This document shows, piece after piece, positions 6,407 to 15,100 of a stretch of DNA of 41,770 nucleotides. Every line of letters begins with the position of its first letter. Positions within the stretch are counted from its first letter, which is position 1. The notes below the pieces were generated by a model. It was not told where the DNA came from and did no database searches. It saw only the letters and a list, made by a program, of their open reading frames with translations. The stretch lies in contig JAZSMS010000111.1 of the NCBI GenBank assembly GCA_045536015.1, forward strand, positions 1-41,770, read 5' to 3'. Source of the DNA: JAZSMS01 sp045536015 (lineage in GTDB: Bacteria; Bacillota; Clostridia; Christensenellales; QALW01). The translations under genes were made by a program, and so were the position numbers.

Positions 6407-7795
6407 TTATTTTTTCTTATTTTTCCTTTTAAATATAAAGCTGCGGAACAGGATAAAGTTCATAACTATAAAGAAAGCAACTAAAAGAATAAACGTTAAA
6501 TACGGCTTTTGCGGTGCAAGCGTTGCAAGCAACATCATAGGAAAGCCAAACACGATAGCGGGGAAGTTCTGATAAACCATATTATCTGCCGCAGGTGTTT
6601 TGAAGTTGCCGTCAAGCTCGCGAAGCAGGATGGTACCCGTGCTTGCCGTACCGGTAAGCATACCATACATCATTAAAAATTGCTCTTGAGCATATTCTGA
6701 GAAAAGCTTTTTTGCAATAAAATAATTGTAAATATAGGTAGAAACAAGGCCAACAATGCCTAAAATAAGCATTACGCCCCAATATTGCTCTAAAACGCCA
6801 AGCCTTATTGCCGCAATACCTGCAACAACCATTATGTCAAAAAAGAAGTTACTTGTGCGGGTTAATAAAAAGTCGTTTACATAAGCTCTTTTCATAAGCT
6901 TCTTTTTGCGAAGCAGGTTTATAATAGCTTTAACAAGTGTTGCAGCAAGCACACCAAGCAAGAAGTTAAAACCGTATATTACCGATTTCATACCCGGCAG
7001 GATATTGCCGAGAACAAACATAAGTAAGTAGGCAAGCATATAAGCAACTATAACAAAGGCAATTTGAATAGTAAGCTTATCAATGCTGCCCTGCATAGGA
7101 ATTTCGTTTTCTGCCTGAATTTGCTCGGAAGAAAGTGCCGATTCATCTTCTGAAGTAGTAACGATTTGCTTTTTCTTCTTTAAAATATTAAGGTGAATAA
7201 CGCCGCCGATGCTTGCAGATAAAAAGCCAAGTGCTGCAATGGTCAAGCCAAAGCTTTTTCCGCCTGCAAAGCCGTACTCGGTTTCGTAAATATTGCCGTA
7301 GTTCATTGCCTGACCCGTTCCCTGACCGTAGCCAAATGGCAAAAGCACACCTGCTGCGGGGAAAAAGCCCGAAACTATCTTGGCAACAATTAATGTTATT
7401 CCAAAGCCTAAAATAGCCTGAAGTAAATATGTAGAAACCGTGGTAACGCCGGTGTTAAAAATTTCAACACTACGTTGTTTGGTAAGCTTTCCGCCCGAAG
7501 ATTTTAAGGTAGAAGCAATAAAGCCAAGGGCAAGGGTGTGGTAGGTTATAATTTCAAGATTCTGATAGCCAGTGCTGCCAAAAAATGCGGTTTCAAACAA
7601 GGGCGTTTTTGCAAATAAGTCGTAAATTCCTGCAACAATAAGTAAAATCGCGCCGCCTAAAACCGAGGTAGGTATAAGCGAATATTTTAAAAATTTTATT
7701 TTGCGTTTTAGTATGTTTGCAATTAAAAGGCTTAAAAGTAAAACTGCAAGCAGATTTATAAAGCCCCAAACACTAGAGTCCCAAAAATTCTCCAT
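6407..7795 (-). CDS. GltS-family sodium/glutamate symporter
   Basis: The 462-residue polytopic protein has about ten hydrophobic segments. The conserved GltS stretch LLPFGYGQGTGQAMNYGNIYE (about residues 154-174) and a matching late motif (GMLTGTASTGTILLRELD) form the two re-entrant-loop repeats. A hydrophilic loop follows KKKKQIVTTSEDESALSS near the middle. GltS proteins import glutamate with Na+. I chose the ATG at 7795 (AGGAGG about 8 nt upstream) over the TTG at 7798. The start overlaps the end of the upstream acyltransferase gene by 23 nt, and the two should be co-transcribed. Family confident; substrate inferred. Confidence 0.88.
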   Translation of the reverse strand: MENFWDSSVWGFINLLAVLLLSLLIANILKRKIKFLKYSLIPTSVLGGAILLIVAGIYDLFAKTPLFETAFFGSTGYQNLEIITYHTLALGFIASTLKSSGGKLTKQRSVEIFNTGVTTVSTYLLQAILGFGITLIVAKIVSGFFPAAGVLLPFGYGQGTGQAMNYGNIYETEYGFAGGKSFGLTIAALGFLSASIGGVIHLNILKKKKQIVTTSEDESALSSEQIQAENEIPMQGSIDKLTIQIAFVIVAYMLAYLLMFVLGNILPGMKSVIYGFNFLLGVLAATLVKAIINLLRKKKLMKRAYVNDFLLTRTSNFFFDIMVVAGIAAIRLGVLEQYWGVMLILGIVGLVSTYIYNYFIAKKLFSEYAQEQFLMMYGMLTGTASTGTILLRELDGNFKTPAADNMVYQNFPAIVFGFPMMLLATLAPQKPYLTFILLVAFFIVMNFILFRSFIFKRKNKKK

Positions 7796-8969
7796 CAAGA
7801 TTACCTCCTACAATATTTTTGTACCTGTAAAAAACGTTCACATATTTAAGTGCGTTAAAATGCTCGTCGCTTTTAAGCTGAAAAAGCTGTTTGCCTACGT
7901 AGATATTAAGCTTGTTTCTACCAACAACCGAAAGTGCACTTATGTCGTCAAAAGCAAATTCCTGATTACCGACAACTATGCGATTGCCGTAAAGCAAAAC
8001 GTCGGCGTCTTTTAAAATCAGATTGCGTGTTTTATAAATAATTATTTCAAAAAAATTTGCTTTATCACAATATAATGCATCCTGCGTAAACTTTGTAACG
8101 TCAAGTGAGTTCACAAACTTTTTTTGATAATCGTACCACTCGGTTACAAATTTAAACGGGAATTCGCAATTTTTTCCGTTTAGAGTTTTGTCAGTGTTAT
8201 ACAAAACAGTCTTTCCGCATTTTTGGCAAGAACATTCGTTACCCTTGCTAAAGAAGGTAGAAAGTCCGCAATCGGGGCAAACGTACATTGCGCGCTCTAA
8301 AAATTCGGCGCGTTTGTTTGATAAAAACTCGCCCGTAACCTGACCTTCGTCAATAAACAATTCTTTTTGAATAACCTGATAAAGCTCGTCGTTCGACATT
8401 TTTTTTACGTCTTCGGGGTCAATAACCTTGTGGACGTAGGCTTGCATTTTGCCCTTGCGCAAGCAATCGCTCCACCGTGGATGTACGCCGTAGCCACCAC
8501 GAATATGAAAAATGGCTATCGGCAAGCCTAACTTTTTTGCAAGAGGAGCAATAGCAGAGCTCATATATTCGGTCTTTCCGCTATAAGTGCGGTTGCCTTC
8601 GGGAGCTATGGCTATCGTTCCACCTTCAGAGGCAACGCGAAGGCAGTTCATTACCGCTTTAATATCAGTTGCCTGCTTTTTGATCGGTATAGGTGCGACT
8701 ATAAAGCGGATAAGTGAAGAAACCCAACCTTTTGAAAACAAGTCTTCGCTTGCAACGTAGTAAACGGGCCCCGAAAATGCACAGCCGACAAAAAATTGGT
8801 CAAAAGCTGTTTGATGATTATATAAAATAAGATAGGGGCGTTTTTGCTGCGCGGTAAATTTTTCAATTTTAATACCGTATTTTATGCGGCAGTAAGGGTA
8901 TAAAACCCAGTAAGCAATATTCCGCACAAGGCGGTGGCGCGGACGCGTCCATTTTTTTTGTTTGCTCAT
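7773..8969 (-). CDS. PlsC-like acyltransferase fused to zinc ribbon and C-terminal PH-like domain
   Basis: The first about 200 residues form a 1-acylglycerol-3-phosphate acyltransferase domain: NHQTAFD (His52, Asp57; HX4D) and APEGNRTYSG (Glu124, Gly125, Arg127; the usual PEGTRS block with a Thr-to-Asn change). It is followed by a four-Cys zinc ribbon (Cys231, Cys234, Cys248, Cys251) and about 140 residues ending in a beta-rich segment (LLYGNRIVVGNQEFAFDDISAL) resembling a PH/GRAM-like fold. Standard PlsC proteins are about 240 residues, so 398 is long. The likely role is membrane lipid acylation at the inner leaflet. The ribosome binding site (GAAGGT) is weak. It heads the operon with the GltS gene. 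Confidence 0.82.
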   Translation of the reverse strand: MSKQKKWTRPRHRLVRNIAYWVLYPYCRIKYGIKIEKFTAQQKRPYLILYNHQTAFDQFFVGCAFSGPVYYVASEDLFSKGWVSSLIRFIVAPIPIKKQATDIKAVMNCLRVASEGGTIAIAPEGNRTYSGKTEYMSSAIAPLAKKLGLPIAIFHIRGGYGVHPRWSDCLRKGKMQAYVHKVIDPEDVKKMSNDELYQVIQKELFIDEGQVTGEFLSNKRAEFLERAMYVCPDCGLSTFFSKGNECSCQKCGKTVLYNTDKTLNGKNCEFPFKFVTEWYDYQKKFVNSLDVTKFTQDALYCDKANFFEIIIYKTRNLILKDADVLLYGNRIVVGNQEFAFDDISALSVVGRNKLNIYVGKQLFQLKSDEHFNALKYVNVFYRYKNIVGGNLDGEFLGL

Positions 8970-9004
8970 AAAAAATTACCTTCTATATAAAATAATAACA
9001 ATTT

Positions 9005-9033
9005 ATTATAGCACACAATATTAAAATTATCAA
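9005..9033 (-). promoter_or_regulatory. Sigma-A promoter of the acyltransferase-symporter operon
   Basis: TTGATA (9033-9028) and TATAAT (9010-9005) lie 17 nt apart on the minus strand with an extended -10 TG. The start would be about 30 nt from the ATG at 8969. Confidence 0.75.
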
Positions 9034-9073
9034 TTGCTCAAAATGAAAATTTGGAGAAAAATGTTGTAAAGCG

Positions 9074-9102
9074 TTGACAACCCTAAAAGATAATGATATT
9101 CT
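9074..9102 (+). promoter_or_regulatory. Sigma-A promoter of the HAD hydrolase gene
   Basis: TTGACA (9074-9079) and TATTCT (9097-9102) are 17 nt apart, divergent from the acyltransferase promoter. Confidence 0.7.
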
Positions 9103-9135
9103 ACTTTTATTATAAACGGAAGGTAATTAAGTAAG

Positions 9136-9843
9136 ATGAGTATTAAAGCAGTGCTTTTTGATTTAGACGGAACTCTGCTGCCTATGGACCAAGAACAGTT
9201 TGTTAAAGCATACTTTGGAGGAATAAGCAAAAAGCTTTCTGCCTATGGGTACGAGCCTGACGCCTTAATAAAGACGATTTGGGGCGGTACTGAAAAAATG
9301 ATAAAAAATGACGGTAGCAAGACAAACGAACAAGCTTTTTGGGAATTTTTTACAAGCGCTTATGGTGAGGAAGCTAAAAAAGATATTCCTTATTTTGATG
9401 ATTTTTATAAAAATGAGTTTAATCAAGTAAAGCAAATTTGCGGGTTTTCAAAAAAATCAAAGCAGATAATAGAAGTCTTAAAGCAAAAGGGAATCCCTGC
9501 CATATTGGCAACTAATCCTATTTTTCCTGCTGTTGCGACTGAGGCAAGAATATCGTGGGCGGGACTGAATAAAGACGATTTTTTATTTTATACAACGTAC
9601 GAAAACATAAATTATTGCAAGCCTAATTTAAAATATTATATTGAGGTAGCATCCCGCGCAAAGGTAGAGCCAAGCGAGTGCTTAATGATAGGTAACGACG
9701 TTAATGATGATATGCCTGCGAAAAAAACGGGTATGCAAACGTTTTTGCTTACAGAAAATCTTATAAACAAAAGTAATACCGATATAAACAATTTTGCACA
9801 CGGTAATTTTGATAAGCTTTTAGAGTTTATAAAGGCTATTTAA
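9136..9843 (+). CDS. HAD-superfamily hydrolase
   Basis: The 235-residue cytoplasmic protein has HAD motif I FDLDGTLLP (nucleophile Asp9, Asp11), motif II ILATNP, the motif III lysine in NYCKPNLKYY and motif IV IGNDVNDDMPA. An alpha-helical cap between motifs I and II places it in subfamily I. These enzymes are usually phosphatases of small metabolites; nothing here identifies the substrate. GGAAGG lies 12 nt from the ATG, longer than usual, and no better in-frame start exists upstream. No convincing terminator follows, so DegV downstream could be reached by read-through. Confidence 0.87.
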   Translation: MSIKAVLFDLDGTLLPMDQEQFVKAYFGGISKKLSAYGYEPDALIKTIWGGTEKMIKNDGSKTNEQAFWEFFTSAYGEEAKKDIPYFDDFYKNEFNQVKQICGFSKKSKQIIEVLKQKGIPAILATNPIFPAVATEARISWAGLNKDDFLFYTTYENINYCKPNLKYYIEVASRAKVEPSECLMIGNDVNDDMPAKKTGMQTFLLTENLINKSNTDINNFAHGNFDKLLEFIKAI

Positions 9844-9998
9844 AGCTTAATTCTACTGACGGTAGAGAAGAAAATAAATATCTACCGAAGAAAATTCAAA
9901 AGTATAATTTAAAAAAGCTAAAGTAGCGTGATAAAAAAAGAATATGCTTATATAATTTAACCAAATTGTTATAACCAATAAAACGTGGAGGAAAAATT

Positions 9999-10829
9999 AT
10001 GAGCATAAAAATAGTAGCCGATTCGGCGGCAGATTTAATCAGCTTGCAAAACGTTAAGTTTGAAGCGGTTCCGCTTAAAATAATAACCGAAGACGAAGAG
10101 TTTGTTGACGATGAAAATCTTGACACAAAGCTAATGGTAGAAAAATTGCTTGCGTACAGGGGAAAATCTTCAAGCTCATGCCCGAATGCTGACGATTGGC
10201 TTAATGCGTTTGGAGATGCAACGGAGATATACTGCGTTGCTATAACGGGCACGCTTTCGGGTAGTTATAACTCGGCGTGTATGGCAAAGCAGATGTATCT
10301 TGAAAAAAATCCTTCTGCAAAGGTGTTTGTACTTAACAGCCTTTCTGCAGGCCCCGAAATGACTATAATAGTTAAAAAAATCGAGCAGTTTATTTCCGAA
10401 GGCAAATGCTTTGAAGAAGTTTGCATGCAAATTGAAGAATATTCGCGCAATACGGGCTTATTGTTTATGCTTGAATCAATGCAGAATTTTGCTAATAACG
10501 GAAGGGTAAAGCCCTCGGTAGCAAAGATTGCGGGATTGCTGGGGATTCGTGTTGTGGGCAAGGCAAGCGATAAGGGAGATTTAGAGCCGCTTGACAAGTG
10601 CCGAGGCGAAGAAAAAGCACTTAAGACGATAGTCAAGCATTTAAAAAATAATGGTTTAAAAACGGGAAAGGTTCAGATAGCGCACTGCTTTAATGCTAAT
10701 GCGGCATCAGCCCTTGCAGAGCTCATTAAAAACGAGATTAACTGCCAGGTGGAAATTTCTGCTTTGCGTGGACTTTGCAGTTTTTATGCCGAAAAGGGCG
10801 GCTTGCTTGTAGGTTACGAAAAATTTTAA
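9999..10829 (+). CDS. DegV family fatty-acid-binding protein
   Basis: The 276-residue protein opens with IKIVADSAADL and carries the DegV landmarks SSSCPNADDW, ITGTLSGSYNSA and the late AEKGGLLVGY. DegV/FakB proteins bind a fatty acid in a deep pocket. FakB homologues present it to the FakA kinase for phospholipid synthesis, but many DegV proteins have no known partner, and no fakA is in the window. GGAGG lies 7 nt before the ATG. A 155-nt AT-rich gap separates it from the HAD gene; I see no strong promoter in it. Confidence 0.88.
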   Translation: MSIKIVADSAADLISLQNVKFEAVPLKIITEDEEFVDDENLDTKLMVEKLLAYRGKSSSSCPNADDWLNAFGDATEIYCVAITGTLSGSYNSACMAKQMYLEKNPSAKVFVLNSLSAGPEMTIIVKKIEQFISEGKCFEEVCMQIEEYSRNTGLLFMLESMQNFANNGRVKPSVAKIAGLLGIRVVGKASDKGDLEPLDKCRGEEKALKTIVKHLKNNGLKTGKVQIAHCFNANAASALAELIKNEINCQVEISALRGLCSFYAEKGGLLVGYEKF

Positions 10830-10843
10830 AAACGAAAAAATAA

Positions 10844-10871
10844 AAAAGGCAACGTTTTTACGTTGCCTTTT
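10844..10871. terminator. Bidirectional terminator between degV and gap
   Basis: The stem AAAAGGCAACG/CGTTGCCTTTT (10844-10854 with 10861-10871) is T-rich on both outgoing strands. It serves the DegV gene (plus) and gap (minus). Confidence 0.92.
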
Positions 10872-10887
10872 ATTATTTAGCTAAAGA

Positions 10888-11916
10888 TTAAAGCTCTGCA
10901 AAATACTTGATTGTGCGAACCATCTGGCTGGTGTAGGAGTTTTCGTTGTCATACCACGAAACAACCTGTACCTGATAGGTGTCTTCATCAATCTTTGCAA
11001 CCATGGTCTGAGTTGCATCAAAGAGTGAACCGTAACGCATACCGATAACGTCTGACGAAACGATCTGCTCCTCGTTGTAACCAAACGACTCTGAAGCAGC
11101 AGCCTTCATAGCAGCATTGATACCCTCTTTGGTTACGTTTGCGCCCTTAACAACTGCTACTAAAAGAGTTGTTGAACCTGTGCAGGTGGGAACGCGCTGT
11201 GCCGAACCGATAAGTTTGCCGTTAAGCTCGGGGATAACAAGGCCGATAGCCTTTGCAGCACCTGTTGAGTTGGGAACGATGTTCTGTGCGCCTGCGCGAG
11301 CACGACGAAGGTCGCCCTTGCGGTGAGGACCGTCAAGAATCATCTGGTCGCCGGTGTAAGCGTGAACAGTTGTCATGATACCTGACTGGATAGGTGCATA
11401 ATCGTTAAGAGCCTTTGCCATAGGAGCAAGGCAGTTAGTGGTGCACGAAGCAGCCGAAATGATCTGATCTTCTGCGGTAAGAGTATCGTTGTTTACCGAG
11501 AAAACGATGGTTTTAAGATCGTTACCTGCGGGAGCCGAGATAACAACCTTCTTTGCGCCTGCGTTGATATGAGCCATTGACTTTTCTTCTGAGCAATAGA
11601 AGCCTGTGCACTCTAAAACAACGTCAACGTCTAAAGCACCCCAGGGGCAGTCGTTAGCGTCCTTGCAAGCATAAATTTTAATTTCTTTTCCGTCAACGAT
11701 GATGGAATCTTCGGTAGCTTCTACGGTGTGCTTGTTCTCACCGAGATAGCCAAGGTACGAACCCTGTGCTGTATCGTATTTAAGAAGGTGTGCAAGCATA
11801 TCAGGGCTTGTAAGATCGTTGATAGCAACTACCTCATAACCTTCTGCACCGAACATCTGACGGAATGCAAGACGACCGATACGACCGAAACCGTTAATAG
11901 CAACTTTTACTGACAT
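10888..11916 (-). CDS. gap: Glyceraldehyde-3-phosphate dehydrogenase (type I)
   Basis: The 342-residue protein begins MSVKVAINGFGRIGRLAF (Rossmann dinucleotide-binding start). Asp34 points to NAD+ preference. The catalytic motif SAASCTTNCLAP places the nucleophile at Cys158, and WYDNENSYTSQMVRT is present near the C-terminus. It oxidises glyceraldehyde 3-phosphate to 1,3-bisphosphoglycerate in glycolysis. I use the ATG at 11916 because GGAGG lies 8 nt upstream; a TTG at 11931 would include that site. The gene stands alone, without pgk or tpiA beside it, and is divergent from polC. Confidence 0.97.
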   Translation of the reverse strand: MSVKVAINGFGRIGRLAFRQMFGAEGYEVVAINDLTSPDMLAHLLKYDTAQGSYLGYLGENKHTVEATEDSIIVDGKEIKIYACKDANDCPWGALDVDVVLECTGFYCSEEKSMAHINAGAKKVVISAPAGNDLKTIVFSVNNDTLTAEDQIISAASCTTNCLAPMAKALNDYAPIQSGIMTTVHAYTGDQMILDGPHRKGDLRRARAGAQNIVPNSTGAAKAIGLVIPELNGKLIGSAQRVPTCTGSTTLLVAVVKGANVTKEGINAAMKAAASESFGYNEEQIVSSDVIGMRYGSLFDATQTMVAKIDEDTYQVQVVSWYDNENSYTSQMVRTIKYFAEL

Positions 11917-11957
11917 TATGATTTCCTCCAAAAAAATATTTTATTTTTTACTGTATT

Positions 11958-11986
11958 ATTTTATACCAATATTTGTTTTTTAGCAA
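11958..11986 (-). promoter_or_regulatory. Probable gap promoter
   Basis: TTGCTA (11986-11981) and TAAAAT (11963-11958) are 17 nt apart on the minus strand, preceding the gap ribosome binding site by about 30 nt. Confidence 0.5.
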
Positions 11987-12123
11987 GCGAATAATTACTT
12001 TTATTTTTGCAAAATAATAAAAAAATTTTTAAAAAAATTTTTGTAGGCGTTATAATCGTTTAAAACGTCCCTAAAACAATGGGTTTTAAGTAAAAAGGCA
12101 ACGATTTTAACAAAAAGGGGTAC

Positions 12124-12151
12124 TTGCTTTTTTTTAAAAATATGATACAAT
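12124..12151 (+). promoter_or_regulatory. Probable polC promoter
   Basis: TTGCTT (12124-12129) and an extended -10 TGATACAAT (TACAAT at 12146-12151) are 16 nt apart. The leader to the ATG would be only about 20 nt, and it includes GGAG. Confidence 0.6.
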
Positions 12152-12178
12152 AATGGCTACAAAATTTGGAGAAAAAAT

Positions 12179-15100
12179 ATGTCGGTAACCTTATCTAAAC
12201 AAAATTCAAAATTTATGCTTGCGCTTGAAAATGCGCTTGATAAAACGGTGATTGAATTGCTTGAGTTTGAAAAAGCAGTTATTTCAGATTCGGGCAGCCA
12301 GTGGCAAATCTATTTTAATTCGGTTTGCCAGCTTGATGATGCAAAATATTCGGCTTTAAAGCAAGCAGTAAAAAAGATAGTTCCGCCCTTGGTAGAGGTG
12401 GAACTTTTTGTGCGCGTAGAAGCACCGACGCAAGCATTAGAAGAGCCCGACTTTGACGATGTTCCGCTTCCTGAAGAAGCGCCCGAGGAAAATGAAGAGC
12501 TTCCGCAAGAAGAAATTCCAACCGTGCTGGAGCAGGATACATTAACACCCGAGGAAAGATATAAAAGGCGAATGGAACAGCTTACGCGCGAAGCGGCAAA
12601 AAACGCAAAGCCCTCTGCAAAGCCGGCATCCAAAAAGCGCGGTATTAAGAGTGTTTCTGCTGACGGAATAGCACTTTACGGCAAAGATTTTTCACCTAAA
12701 AAGATAACGCCTATAAACGAAATTGACGATTTTACGCGCTTTGTTACAATAGAGGGCGACGTTATAGGCAGTGATATTATTACCTATAAATCAGGTAAGG
12801 GAATAATTTTTACCTTTAACGTAACCGACTACACCTCGTCGATAACCTGCAAACTCTTTGCGCTTTCTGAGCAGGCGGACGAACTTTTAGAAAAAATAAG
12901 CGGGCATATTATTGTTCAGGGTACTTGCTCGTTTGATACGTTTGCAAGCGAATTGACTATAAATCCCAAGGCAATAAAAAAAGCGCCCGCGCCAAAAGAG
13001 CAAACCGATAACGCACCGGTAAAGCGAGTAGAGCTGCACCTTCATACAAAAATGAGTCAGATGGACGGCGTGCTTGACGTTTCAAAGCTTTTAAAGCTTA
13101 TGAAAAAGTACGGACACGATACCGTTGCACTTACCGACCACGGTGTTGTTCAGGCGTTTCCTGATATGGAAGCGGCAATAGCCAAGCAAAAGATGAATGA
13201 CGTAAAAATAATTTTCGGTACCGAGGGCTATTTGCTTAACGACGACCCTGTGCTTGAGCTTGGTGAAAATAAAAAACTGCGCGAGCTAAAATATTGCGTA
13301 TATTCAATTTCTACAACGGGCGAAAGCGTTTTAACAGATAGCATCATCGAGATAGGTGCCTGTATTTTTGATAACGGTGCTTTGCAAGAGCAAACGTTTT
13401 ATTCGCTAGTTAATCCGCACCGCGATATTGATGAGTCACAGTACGAAAATATTTCTAACGCCGCGCTTTCGGCTGCACCTGACATTGATGCAGTAATAAA
13501 GGCGTTCTGGCAGTTTGCGCAGGGTTGTGTATTAGTTTCGCACGAAAGTACAAAAACTATGCCGTTTATACTTAAAGCCGGTGACGATGCAAAAGTAAAA
13601 ACAGAGAGCGCGTCGGTAGATACGCTCAGAGTTTCGCGCGAGCTTATTTCTACTATTAAAAGCGGAAAGTTTAATAAAGTTTGCGACGCGCTTGATATTA
13701 AAACGGGTGAGATTGAAAACGCGCTTAAAAAAGCCGAGCTTACGGCGGTTATATGGCGCAAATTGCTAGAGCATCTCGAATCGTTTAACGTTTTTACGGT
13801 AGACGAATTTAATAAAAAATTAGACAGCGATGCAGGTAGTCGCTATCACATAATAATAATTGCAAAAAACAAGGTGGGACTTAAAAATCTTTACACGCTT
13901 GTTACCGAGTCACACCTTCATCATCTTCGCCGCAAGCGTCCGCAAATACCGCGCTCGTTATTAAAAAAGCATCGCGAAGGGCTTATAATTGCCTCGGCCT
14001 GCGAAGCGGGTGAACTTTTTAGGGCGATAGTTTCGGGAGCAAATGACGAAAAATTAAAGCAGATAGCATCGTTTTACGATTATCTTGAGGTTCAGCCACT
14101 TGGTAATAATGAATTTATGCTTCGCGAAGGCTTGGTTTCTTCGCGCGAGCAGCTTATTGACCTTAACAAAAAGGTGATTTGGCTTGGCGAAGAGCTTAAT
14201 ATTCCCGTTATAGCAACGGGCGACGTGCATTATCTTCTAAAGCGCGATGCAATTTACCGAAGCATTATTCAGTGTGCCGAGGGTTATTCCGATGCCGATA
14301 AGCAAGCCCCTCTTTATTACAGAACTACCGAGGAGATGCTTGATGAGTTTTACTATCTTGACGAGAAAAAGAGATACGAGATAGTTGTTGAAAATACTCG
14401 TGCGCTTGCTGCCCAGTGCGAAAAAATGGAATCGTTCCCACGCGACAGACTTTATACGCCCACGATGGAAAATGCCGAGGAAGACCTTAGACAAATGTGC
14501 TTTGAAAAGGCGTATAAAATGTACGGAAATCCGCTGCCTGAAATTGTTCAAAAGCGCCTTGATAAAGAGATAAATTCTATTATAAATAACGGCTACGCAG
14601 TGCTTTATCTAATTGCTCACAAGGTCGTTAAAAAGTCTAACTCCGATGGCTATATGGTAGGCTCTCGAGGAAGTGTAGGCTCTTCTTTTGCCGCAACAAT
14701 GGCGGATATAACCGAGGTTAACCCTCTTACACCGCACTACTTGTGTCCCGAGTGTCAGTATAGTGATTTTGATATTGATCTGTCGCAATACGACTGCGGA
14801 ATTGACCTTCCGCACAAAAAATGCCCCAAATGCTCTCACGAGCTTTTGCGCCTTGGCTTTAACATTCCTTTTGAAGTGTTTATGGGCTTTAACGGCGATA
14901 AGGTTCCGGATATTGACCTTAACTTCTCGGGTGTTTATCAGCCCGAGGTACATAAGTATATTGAAGAATTGTTTGGTGAAAAGTACGTGTTCCGCGCAGG
15001 AACTATCGGCGGTGTTGCCGATAAAACTGCAATAGGCTACACTAAAAAATACTGCGAGGAATATTCGCTTGCCCGTCCGCGAAAGGCAGAACTTGAACGT

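Noticed and set aside
9857..9887. Possible terminator CGGTAGA/TCTACCG after the HAD gene
   Set aside because: The 7-bp stem has a 14-nt loop and no T run on the plus strand, so it is too weak to call.
9953..9980. Direct repeat TAACCAA upstream of the DegV gene
   Set aside because: Two 7-bp copies in AT-rich sequence without any link to a promoter; chance is a sufficient explanation.
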